Below, in pieces: positions 9,829 through 17,526 of a stretch of DNA of 64,000 bases. A program made the translations under genes and the position numbers. The stretch covers positions 342,806 through 406,805 of the forward strand of contig JAHDVH010000003.1 of assembly GCA_023382385.1 (NCBI GenBank), in the 5' to 3' direction. Below the pieces are notes generated by a model, which saw nothing but the letters and a program-made list of their open reading frames with translations, ran no database searches and was not told the DNA's origin. The DNA is from a bacterium. Lineage in GTDB: Bacteria; Electryoneota; RPQS01. Within the stretch, counting starts at the first letter, position 1. Each line of letters starts with the position of its first letter.

Positions 9829-12800
9829 ATGAAACGATTGGTTCTGATGTTGGGCCTTGTTGTAGCCTGTACCGGCGCGCTCTTCGCCGCTGGCAAGACG
9901 ATTGATCAAACAGCAATCGGTCAACAGTCTGCCAACAACAAGAGCGCGCTCGACCGTGAATTGCAGCGTCAAGCTCTGGAGGCCCAGATCTTCGCGGCCA
10001 AGACCCAAGGCGCAATTCCGCAGGCTCTGCTCGCTGAGTACGAGCAACTTCTGGATGATATGGGCCGCCTGAACCCGCAACATGGCGCGCTGGATCAGGG
10101 CGGCGACAACTGCTCGGACGCCGTGGACCTTGGCTCCGCGCTCGGTAACGGGATTGCCTCCGGTTCCACCGCCAATGCTCAAAACGACTTCCTGCACTTT
10201 GCGCAACAGCCCCCCTGCTATCAGGGAACCTATTATACCGGCAGTGCCACTGCGCCTGATGTCACCTACAAATGGACAGCTCCCCGCACCAGCACGTATA
10301 CCTTTGCCCTGTGCGGAAGCAACTTTGACACCGAGCTTTCCCTCTGGAACTACACCTGTCCCACGCACCCTTCTTTCCCTGCTGATTACATCTGCGGGAA
10401 TGACGACGCTCTGTCGGCATTCACATGCGAGTCCAACGGACTTCACTCTGTTGTCGGCTGCATCGCTCTGAACGCCGGACAGGAAATCCTCGTCGTCGTG
10501 GACGGCTGGAGCGGCTCGTCAGGCCAGTATTTCCTCTCGATTTTCGATTGCGACCCCGTTTGCTATGACGTTACGCTCGCCGCACCGGGTGCATACTCGG
10601 GAACCACTTGCGAACAGGGCAACGACTGTGCAGCCTTCGGTTCCGATGATCTTGTGATCGCAGTCGAAATCCCGTCTGCAGGCTTGTGGTCGTTCGCCTA
10701 TAACGGCATCGGTTTTGACCCCTATCTGCGAATCGGCTATGAGTGCTGCACCAGCGACATTTGTAGCGATGACGACAGCGGTGGCGGCTTGAATTCGCTT
10801 TGCCGCTGTGTTTCGCTTCAGCCCGGCACGGTCTATGTGACCCTCGAAGGTCTGGGTAACAGCTGTGGTGAGTTCACCCTCTCCGTCACCACCGATGACT
10901 GCGTCGGCGGTCGTTGCTGCTACACCAATCCCTTCGGCGGACCTGCCTGCTCCACGACGCGCTTCGAAGAGTGCATTGCGTTGGGCGGTGTCTGGGATGA
11001 AGGCCTGTCCTGCGAAGAGAATCCCTGCGGCGTCGGACGTTGCTGCTACTATGACGACGGCGAACCCGTCTGCGAAAGCGGAGTTCGCGAGGACTTCTGC
11101 CAGTTTGCCCTTGGCGGCGTCTGGACGGAAGGCGCAAGCTGCAACACCCCCTGCCCCGCTACGGGCGACTGCGGCCCGATTGACCTCGTGTTCGCTGTGG
11201 ACGTCACGGGTTCGATGTTTCAGGCGATTGACAACATCGTCAACGAGCTGCCGAACATCATCGCCATTGCCAACACCGCTTCAAATGGCGACCTGCGTTT
11301 GGGTCTGGTGACTTTCGATGATGAAGTCTTCGTCCACCATGCACTGACCAACAATATTGCCGCCGTGCAGGCGACCATCGCCGGACTCACCTCCTTTGGT
11401 GGTTTTGGGCTTCCTGAAGCATCCGACGAAGCACTCCGCGAGATCCTCACGGGTGACGGTCAGTGCGTATCAGTGGGTGATTTCAATGTAGCCTTCCGCG
11501 CCGGTGCCAACAAGATTGTCGTGTTGATTACCGACGCATCAAACGGTGGCTGTGATGACACCCATACGCCTGCCGATGTGGCTTACGCCCATCAGCGAGC
11601 GCTCGACGCACAGGCTGCCGGCGTTCGCATCTGCCCCGTCTGGCGTCCGCTGCCTGGTGCCGAACCGTTCGGAATCATTGTACCGGTGCTGCAGGACTAC
11701 GCTCTGACATCGGCCGGCACGTTCTCAATCATCGGCTTTGACGGCTCAGGTGCCGGCGGTGCGATTAATCAAATCGTCGCCAATTGCGGTCAGGGCGAAT
11801 TGCGCCTGTTCTCGCCGGGCATCGACCTGCGTTGCGATCCGAACGGCGGCGGCATCACCACCCCGACCTTTGATCTGCTCGTCCGCGTCGGTAACAGCGG
11901 CACGGAAACCTGCGAAAACGTTATGCTCGAACTCACCAGCATCGGTGGCGATGCCGGAACCGTCGTGCTGAACTCTGCCAATCCGGTTGCGCTTGGCAAT
12001 CTGCTCGCGGGTCAATCGGTTGATCAGCTCTTCAACCTCACCGTGACTCCGGATGCCGATGGCGGCCAGATCGTTATCACCGCGACCGTCACGAGCGACA
12101 ATTGCCCGTCGAACTTCCTGCAGATCGTGATTGATGTGCCGGATTGCGACGGCGACTGCGAAGGCGACTCCGAAATTCACTTCTACGAAATCGATTTCCG
12201 GGTTCCGCCTGACTGCATCTGCGCCCACCTGTGTGTCGGTCATCCGGTGCACGTCTACGTCTGCGGTGAAGGCTTCTCACCGGGACGCTATCCGCTTCTG
12301 AACATCGCGCCGGGCTGCATGACCGACGGCTGCGACGAAGAGTGCGATCCTGCTCAGTGGATGTTCAGCAATACCGGCTGGACGCTGATCGGCGACACCT
12401 GCTGGCACAATGTGATTATCCCGGGCACGGATGGCTGCATCTGTGTCTGCTTCGACCGCTTCCTGCCGGCTGAATTGGCCTCGTTCTCGGCTCTCCCGGG
12501 CAATGAAGAAATTCAGATCCGCTGGACTACCGCTTCTGAAACCCAGAACGACCACTTTGAATTGCTGCGCGACGGTGCTGTTACAGCCCATGTCGCCGCC
12601 ACCAATTCGCCGAGCGGTTCGTCCTACTCGTTCGTCGACCGTGGCCTGACCAACGGCCGCGTCTACACCTACGAACTGGTCAGCGTCAGCCTGACTGGAG
12701 ATCGTCAGGTCATCGGCTCACTGGAATCTGCTCCGCAAGCGGGAGCCGCAGTGGTCTCTGAACTGGCGCTCTTCCAGAACTACCCGAATCCGTTCAACCC

Positions 12801-13020
12801 CGAGACGAGCATCTCGTTTGACCTGGTCGAAAACAGCAGCGTTAAGCTGTCGGTTTACAATCCGGTTGGTCAGCTGGTGGCAACGCTCGTGGAAGGCTCG
12901 CTGAATTCGGGTCGTCACACGGTGCAGTTCAATGCAGCCGGGCTGCCCAGCGGTCTCTACTTCTACCGTTTGACCGTTGGTGAGACGGTTATGCAGAAGA
13001 AGATGCTGCTGCTGAAGTAA
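9829..13020 (+). CDS. secreted von Willebrand factor A protein with T9SS C-terminal sorting domain
   Basis: 1063 residues from an ATG preceded by a strong AGGAAAG site; the signal peptide is MKRLVLMLGLVVACTGALFA. The N-terminal half contains pre-peptidase-like cysteine-rich beta modules, then two short Cys-rich repeats (GRCCYTNPFGG and GRCCYYDDGEP). A von Willebrand A domain starts near residue 450 with the metal-site motif DVTGSM. A CARDB-like domain and a fibronectin-like part follow. The end has the type IX sorting domain (FQNYPNPFNPETSISFDL, then MQKKMLLLK). It is expected on the cell surface, perhaps in adhesion. A hairpin terminator follows. Confidence 0.9.
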   Translation: MKRLVLMLGLVVACTGALFAAGKTIDQTAIGQQSANNKSALDRELQRQALEAQIFAAKTQGAIPQALLAEYEQLLDDMGRLNPQHGALDQGGDNCSDAVDLGSALGNGIASGSTANAQNDFLHFAQQPPCYQGTYYTGSATAPDVTYKWTAPRTSTYTFALCGSNFDTELSLWNYTCPTHPSFPADYICGNDDALSAFTCESNGLHSVVGCIALNAGQEILVVVDGWSGSSGQYFLSIFDCDPVCYDVTLAAPGAYSGTTCEQGNDCAAFGSDDLVIAVEIPSAGLWSFAYNGIGFDPYLRIGYECCTSDICSDDDSGGGLNSLCRCVSLQPGTVYVTLEGLGNSCGEFTLSVTTDDCVGGRCCYTNPFGGPACSTTRFEECIALGGVWDEGLSCEENPCGVGRCCYYDDGEPVCESGVREDFCQFALGGVWTEGASCNTPCPATGDCGPIDLVFAVDVTGSMFQAIDNIVNELPNIIAIANTASNGDLRLGLVTFDDEVFVHHALTNNIAAVQATIAGLTSFGGFGLPEASDEALREILTGDGQCVSVGDFNVAFRAGANKIVVLITDASNGGCDDTHTPADVAYAHQRALDAQAAGVRICPVWRPLPGAEPFGIIVPVLQDYALTSAGTFSIIGFDGSGAGGAINQIVANCGQGELRLFSPGIDLRCDPNGGGITTPTFDLLVRVGNSGTETCENVMLELTSIGGDAGTVVLNSANPVALGNLLAGQSVDQLFNLTVTPDADGGQIVITATVTSDNCPSNFLQIVIDVPDCDGDCEGDSEIHFYEIDFRVPPDCICAHLCVGHPVHVYVCGEGFSPGRYPLLNIAPGCMTDGCDEECDPAQWMFSNTGWTLIGDTCWHNVIIPGTDGCICVCFDRFLPAELASFSALPGNEEIQIRWTTASETQNDHFELLRDGAVTAHVAATNSPSGSSYSFVDRGLTNGRVYTYELVSVSLTGDRQVIGSLESAPQAGAAVVSELALFQNYPNPFNPETSISFDLVENSSVKLSVYNPVGQLVATLVEGSLNSGRHTVQFNAAGLPSGLYFYRLTVGETVMQKKMLLLK

Positions 13021-13046
13021 TCCGGCAGCCGGATTTCGGTCCATCG

Positions 13047-13075
13047 AGGGGCCGCAGGCACAGCCTGCGGCCCCT
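13047..13075 (+). terminator. hairpin terminator after the vWA gene
   Basis: A perfect 13-bp GC-rich stem (AGGGGCCGCAGGC and complement) with a 3-nt loop, 26 nt after the stop and followed by TCCTCTCT. Confidence 0.75.
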
Positions 13076-13261
13076 TCCTCTCTAAATCGGTGAGTTTGGT
13101 GACCCTCTCACTTAACGATTGTTTAGTTGCTCAGCACACGTTCGCCTGTTAGTCGAAAAAGCCCGGCGAAACCTCCAGAATATCAAGAGAATACAGGCAC
13201 ACTCATCGCAGAAGTTTACCTTAATTGTCATATTTGCAAAAGGATACACTTTCGAAATTGG

Positions 13262-13290
13262 TTGCAATCGTGAGGAATCATGACTATATT
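13262..13290 (+). promoter_or_regulatory. sigma-70-type promoter for the tetraheme cytochrome
   Basis: TTGCAA and TATATT separated by exactly 17 nt, 60 nt before the start codon. It lies in an otherwise gene-free 329-nt gap after a terminator. Confidence 0.6.
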
Positions 13291-13349
13291 TATGCATGAA
13301 AAGAGCGTAACGCTCCGAATCGTCACGCATTTATTTTAAGGGCAAAACA

Positions 13350-13883
13350 ATGAAATTCAATCGAATCATTATCAGTGCCGGCATCTGCCTGGCCTTCGCC
13401 ATCAGCTCCTTTGCACAGGATGAGGCAAAGACTCCGACCTATGTCGGCTCGGGTAAGTGCAAGATCTGCCATAAGGGTGAGAAGAACGGCAACATCTACG
13501 AAACTTGGCTTGACAGCAAACATGCTAAAGCGTTGGAAACCCTTGTCGCAAAGGGCGAGCAGAACAACCCTGAATGTTTGTCCTGCCACACCACCGGCTA
13601 TGGAACGGCCAGTGGCTTTGACAAAATGCCCGATCTGCATGGCATGGAAGATTTAGGCGGCGTCGGCTGCGAATCCTGTCACGGCCCGGGTTCTGAGTAC
13701 AAGACCAAGAAGATTATGGAGTCCCGCGAAGCGTCGATCGCTGCCGGAATGTGGATTCCGGATGAAAATACCTGCAAGACTTGTCATAACGAAAAGTCCC
13801 CCACCTTTAAGGGCTTCAATTACGAAGAAGCATTGCAGAAGATTATCCATCACGTCCCGCCAAAGGCGGAAGCCACCGAATAA
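13350..13883 (+). CDS. periplasmic tetraheme c-type cytochrome (cytochrome c554-like)
   Basis: 177 residues with a signal peptide (MKFNRIIISAGICLAFAISSFA) and four CxxCH sites: CKICH, CLSCH, CESCH and CKTCH. The spacing and the SGKCKICH...W..SKHAKA opening match the cytochrome c554/c' family, in which an outer CxxCH binds near a small substrate or redox partner. The fourth heme site is 30 residues from the end. It has its own promoter and opens the Hmc-like locus, but a CRP-like site and two small hairpins separate it from the next gene. It may be a mobile electron carrier to or from the membrane complex (inference). Confidence 0.88.
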   Translation: MKFNRIIISAGICLAFAISSFAQDEAKTPTYVGSGKCKICHKGEKNGNIYETWLDSKHAKALETLVAKGEQNNPECLSCHTTGYGTASGFDKMPDLHGMEDLGGVGCESCHGPGSEYKTKKIMESREASIAAGMWIPDENTCKTCHNEKSPTFKGFNYEEALQKIIHHVPPKAEATE

Positions 13884-13911
13884 TTTTGTCCTGATGATGG
13901 TCGGCGCAACG

Positions 13912-13933
13912 GGACTTCCCCGCGAGGAAGTCC
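13912..13933. repeat. intergenic hairpin
   Basis: Perfect 8-bp inverted repeat GGACTTCC-N6-GGAAGTCC, 28 nt after the tetraheme gene. A second small stem (ACCCGGA-GTT-TCCGGGT) lies at 13966-13982. They could attenuate readthrough into the downstream operon. Confidence 0.5.
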
Positions 13934-13999
13934 TGCGCCGGCCACAGTGGACGCAACACCTTTTGACCCGGAGTTTCCGGGTTTGCGCACGGGGATTCT

Positions 14000-14015
14000 T
14001 GTGAAAAATTTCACA
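14000..14015. promoter_or_regulatory. CRP/FNR-family operator-like site
   Basis: TGTGA-AAAATT-TCACA, an exact match to the classical CRP consensus arms, centred 46 nt before the ferredoxin-subunit start codon. A second perfect site lies at 54928. Confidence 0.6.
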
Positions 14016-14053
14016 TGAGTCGGTGAGACTCCGGCCAAAAGGGGGAACCGAAT

Positions 14054-15007
14054 ATGAAGATTAATCGTCGTAACTTCCTGAAACTTGCCGGACTTGCCAC
14101 CGCTAATGTGGCCGTCGGCACGCTGCCGGGCAAAGCCGTCGCCTCCCCCGGCCACTTTACGGGTCACCCCGAACGGCGCGGCGTACTTGTGGACACCACA
14201 CAGTGCATCGGACTGAACTGCCGACGCTGTGAACTTGCCTGTGCCAAAGAGCACAACCTGCCGACGCCGGAAAAAGCTCCCGAAGATCCCACCGTCTTCG
14301 ACAAGAGACGACGGACACACGCCGACCAGTTCACCGTCGTCAATCGCTTCAAGGGACAGTCGCCTGAAACCCCGATCTACGCCAAGAAGCAGTGCATGCA
14401 CTGCGATGAACCGGCGTGTGCTTCCGCGTGTCTGGTCGGCGCATTTTCCAAAACGCCAAGCGGCGCAGTCGAGTATGATGCCAGCGTCTGCATCGGCTGC
14501 CGATACTGCATGGTCGCCTGTCCCTTTGATATTCCCACGTACGAGTATTTCAGTGCACTTCACCCTCGGGTTCGCAAGTGCACTTTTTGTTTTGAATCGC
14601 GGCTCCAGCAGGGCAAACCGCCTGCCTGTGTCGAAGCCTGTCCTCGCGAAGTCATGACGTTCGGCCGCAGGGAAGACTTGATCAAAGTCGCACGACAAAA
14701 GATTGTCCGAAGTCCCAACCGATACGTCGATCACATCTATGGTGAACACGAAGTCGGCGGCACAAGCTGGATGTATCTCTCGTCCGTGCCGTTTGACCAA
14801 ATCGGCTTCCGCACGGATCTGGGGACCACTCCCTACCCCGAACTGACGCGCAACTACCTGTCGGCCGCGCCGCTGGTCATGGCGATTTGGCCGACGTTCT
14901 TCCTGAGCATCTATCTGTTCACCAAACGCAAGGAGGAACTCGCCGCTGAACAGCGCCTGCTGAATCCCTCTGCGGACGGAAATCACAGAACCAAGGAGGA
15001 CAAGTAA
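14054..15007 (+). CDS. periplasm-facing iron-sulfur subunit, HybA/HmcB-like, with Tat signal
   Basis: 317 residues. The Tat signal RRNFLKLAG opens the protein. Four cysteine clusters follow, each typical of a [4Fe-4S] site: CIGLNCRRCELAC, CMHCDEPACASAC, CIGCRYCMVAC and the pair CTFC...CVEAC. A single C-terminal membrane segment (LVMAIWPTFFLSIYLF) anchors it. This is the build of HybA and HmcB, which pass electrons between multiheme cytochromes and a membrane NrfD-type subunit. The stop overlaps the next start by one base (TAATG), which indicates translational coupling. A CRP-like site lies just upstream. Confidence 0.9.
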   Translation: MKINRRNFLKLAGLATANVAVGTLPGKAVASPGHFTGHPERRGVLVDTTQCIGLNCRRCELACAKEHNLPTPEKAPEDPTVFDKRRRTHADQFTVVNRFKGQSPETPIYAKKQCMHCDEPACASACLVGAFSKTPSGAVEYDASVCIGCRYCMVACPFDIPTYEYFSALHPRVRKCTFCFESRLQQGKPPACVEACPREVMTFGRREDLIKVARQKIVRSPNRYVDHIYGEHEVGGTSWMYLSSVPFDQIGFRTDLGTTPYPELTRNYLSAAPLVMAIWPTFFLSIYLFTKRKEELAAEQRLLNPSADGNHRTKEDK

Positions 15008-16245
15008 TGGCTACTGTCCTCGCTCCTCCTGCTCACCTGCGTCCTACGCCGAACTTCGTTCGTGATAAGCTGCTGCTCGGCATGACGCCGCGCGAGTATC
15101 TCAAGAGTTTGATGACTCCCGGACATTACATTGCCGCACTGATTCTGGCTGTCGGAATTCCCGTCACCTATCAACGCTTCACCGGAGGTATCGGCGCGAT
15201 TTCCAACCTTACCGACGCCAATCCGTGGGGTATCTGGATCGGTATCGATGTGCTCTGCGGGGTCGCGCTGGCTGCCGGAGGATTCATCATCGGCTCCATC
15301 TACCACATCTTCGGTATGCACGAATACAAACCGCTCGTGCGTCCGGCCATACTCACGGGCTTTCTCGGCTACGCGCTCGTCGTGTTCGGTTTGATGTTCG
15401 ACTTGGGCCGCCCGTGGCGTCTCCCCTATCCGATGGTCTGGTCATTCGGCACAAGCTCAGTCATGTTTGAAGTCGGCTGGTGTGTCGCACTGTATTTGTT
15501 CTGTCAGTTCATTGAATTCTGGCCGCCGCTCTTCGAGTGGATTGGAGCCAAACGCGCGCGTGCCTTTGCCGTCAAGCTGACGCTCGGTGCGACGGTGATG
15601 GCCGTGGTCCTTTCGACGCTGCACCAATCATCACTTGGCGCGCTCTTCCTGATTATGCCGTCCAAGCTGCATCCGCTGTGGTACAGCATGTATCTGCCGG
15701 TCTTCTTCCTGATTTCGGCAGTCTCGGGCGGAATCGGAATGATCATCTTCGAAGCCACCATGTCCCACCGCTACTTCAAGATGCAAACTGGACATCTGAG
15801 TCATCGCGAGCTTGACAAGCTCATTCTCGGGTTGGCAAAGGGTGGTGCGCTTGTTCTTTATCTCTACTTCTGGCTCAAGATCATCGGCGTGGCGCATGAA
15901 CACCAGTGGGCATTGATTGCCACCGGATGGGGAGCGTGGTGGCTCGTGGAAGTCGTCGGCTTTATCCTGCTCCCGGCCTTCATGTTCCTGTTCGCTGTGC
16001 GCAGACTGAGTCCGACCCTCGCTCGCATTGCCGCCGTCTGGACCGTGTTGGGACTCATCCTCAACCGGGTAAACGTTTCCATCATCGCACTGAACTGGTA
16101 TGCCGAGGAACGCTACATCCCGCATTGGAAGGAAATTACCGTCACTTTGATGATTATCACAATCGGCGTGTTAGTCTTTAAGTTCATCGTGAATCGCATG
16201 CCGATTCTCCTGCAGCATCCTGATTATGCGGGCGACAGCCATTAA
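15007..16245 (+). CDS. NrfD/HybB/HmcC-type integral membrane quinone-interacting subunit
   Basis: 412 residues with about ten hydrophobic segments and no cofactor motif. The opening region (SLMTPGHYIAALILAVGIP) and the repeated helical layout match the NrfD/HybB (polysulfide reductase membrane subunit) family, which exchanges electrons with the quinone pool or moves protons. It is fused by a TAATG junction to the iron-sulfur subunit and is followed 15 nt later by a small membrane peptide, in the order HmcB-HmcC-HmcD of sulfate reducers. Confidence 0.9.
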   Translation: MATVLAPPAHLRPTPNFVRDKLLLGMTPREYLKSLMTPGHYIAALILAVGIPVTYQRFTGGIGAISNLTDANPWGIWIGIDVLCGVALAAGGFIIGSIYHIFGMHEYKPLVRPAILTGFLGYALVVFGLMFDLGRPWRLPYPMVWSFGTSSVMFEVGWCVALYLFCQFIEFWPPLFEWIGAKRARAFAVKLTLGATVMAVVLSTLHQSSLGALFLIMPSKLHPLWYSMYLPVFFLISAVSGGIGMIIFEATMSHRYFKMQTGHLSHRELDKLILGLAKGGALVLYLYFWLKIIGVAHEHQWALIATGWGAWWLVEVVGFILLPAFMFLFAVRRLSPTLARIAAVWTVLGLILNRVNVSIIALNWYAEERYIPHWKEITVTLMIITIGVLVFKFIVNRMPILLQHPDYAGDSH

Positions 16246-16260
16246 GGAAGGATGATATCC

Positions 16261-16383
16261 ATGTATACATTACATGACTTTACTGTTCTGACACAGACGG
16301 GTGAATATCTTGTCGCCATCCTCGGTCTGTTATCGTTTGTCCCATTTTGGAAAGCTTTGAATCAACGACCCAAGCGCCACTAA
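16261..16383 (+). CDS. 40-residue single-span membrane peptide, HmcD-like
   Basis: A short gene, MYTLHDFTVLTQ... to ...NQRPKRH, with one hydrophobic helix (about residues 16-29) and a basic tail. It begins 15 nt after the NrfD-type gene and has an AAGGAAGG ribosome site. The Hmc complex of Desulfovibrio has a similarly tiny membrane subunit, HmcD, in the same position between HmcC and later redox genes. The assignment rests on position, size and topology rather than detectable sequence motifs. Confidence 0.6.
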   Translation: MYTLHDFTVLTQTGEYLVAILGLLSFVPFWKALNQRPKRH

Positions 16384-16412
16384 TCGCGCTGTCGAGTCGG
16401 AGAATTCCGGCC

Positions 16413-17522
16413 ATGAAATATTACATATTCTTGCTTATCGCCAGTTTTACGCTTGTGCTCTCCAGCGAGCGCGCCGAAGCCGTCTCGCAGCAACCCGGCG
16501 CGTCCAATGGCTGCTCGCAATGTCACGTCTGCCGGACACCTACGGCGGACGACCCTTGCCTCCGTATCTGCCCGCGACCGCGCGTCACCCCGCAAGATCT
16601 GAAGATGGGGCCGGATGAAGTGCTCATCAACGAACTCGAGAATGAGTACGAAGCCGTTCGTTTTTCGCATCGCCTGCATGCGGAAATGACCGCGATGGAT
16701 CGCGGATGTCAGGATTGTCACCACTTCCAGCAGGTCGGCGGCATCACCGCCTGCAAAGATTGTCATCCCCCGCACATCGCCGACGAAAATCTCGAACAGC
16801 CGGGCCTGAAAGGTGCCTATCATCGGCAATGTCTTGGCTGCCATCAGGATTGGAGTCACGACACGTCCTGCGAAATCTGCCACCTGAAGAAGGGACAAGA
16901 GACGGCGACGCATCCGCTGCCTAAGCGTTCGCCCGGAAGCAAATTCGCCGGACTCGTCGAACCTGAAAAGAAGGTCTGGCATTCGTCCTATGGCGGCGGA
17001 ACGATTGTCACGCTGTTTCACAGAAATCACACCGAGAAATACGGCATCTCGTGTGCATCGTGCCATCATGCTGAAGGCTGCGCGTCGTGTCATTCGAAAT
17101 CCGAGCAAACCACCACGTCCATTCGCCACAGCGAAGAAGCTTTGCACGGCATCTGCAATTCCTGTCACTCGGAGATGAGCTGCAATCAGTGTCACATGAA
17201 AACGGAAGCCGTTGAGTTTTCTCACGACCGGACGGGGTGGCCGCTCAAGTTCTACCACGAACGACTGTCGTGCCGCCGGTGTCACGGCAATCCGAATCAC
17301 TTTACGAAACCGTCGCGCGACTGCAATAGTTGCCACAAGGACTGGGCCGTCGGCACGTTCAAACACGCGCACACCGGCTACGGATTGAACGACACGCATG
17401 CTGAAATCTCCTGCGAGGAATGCCACGTCGGGAAGAATTTCGCGGTCAAACCGACCTGCAATTCGTGTCACGACAACGACATTACATATCCTGCATCGCA
17501 ACCCGGTGGAAGATTGAGATAA
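16413..17522 (+). CDS. 13-heme periplasmic c-type cytochrome (class III-like)
   Basis: 369 residues with a signal peptide (MKYYIFLLIASFTLVLSSERAEA). Thirteen CxxCH sites run from CSQCH to CNSCH, with many extra His residues such as FSHRLH and LFHRNH that resemble the sixth ligands of cytochrome c3/c7 modules. I start it at the ATG after which the signal peptide begins; a longer reading from 16347 would overlap the 40-residue gene. In Hmc the large HmcA cytochrome has 16 hemes; this may be its counterpart. It most likely takes electrons from, or gives them to, the HybA-like subunit. Confidence 0.88.
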   Translation: MKYYIFLLIASFTLVLSSERAEAVSQQPGASNGCSQCHVCRTPTADDPCLRICPRPRVTPQDLKMGPDEVLINELENEYEAVRFSHRLHAEMTAMDRGCQDCHHFQQVGGITACKDCHPPHIADENLEQPGLKGAYHRQCLGCHQDWSHDTSCEICHLKKGQETATHPLPKRSPGSKFAGLVEPEKKVWHSSYGGGTIVTLFHRNHTEKYGISCASCHHAEGCASCHSKSEQTTTSIRHSEEALHGICNSCHSEMSCNQCHMKTEAVEFSHDRTGWPLKFYHERLSCRRCHGNPNHFTKPSRDCNSCHKDWAVGTFKHAHTGYGLNDTHAEISCEECHVGKNFAVKPTCNSCHDNDITYPASQPGGRLR

Positions 17523-17526
17523 TTCC

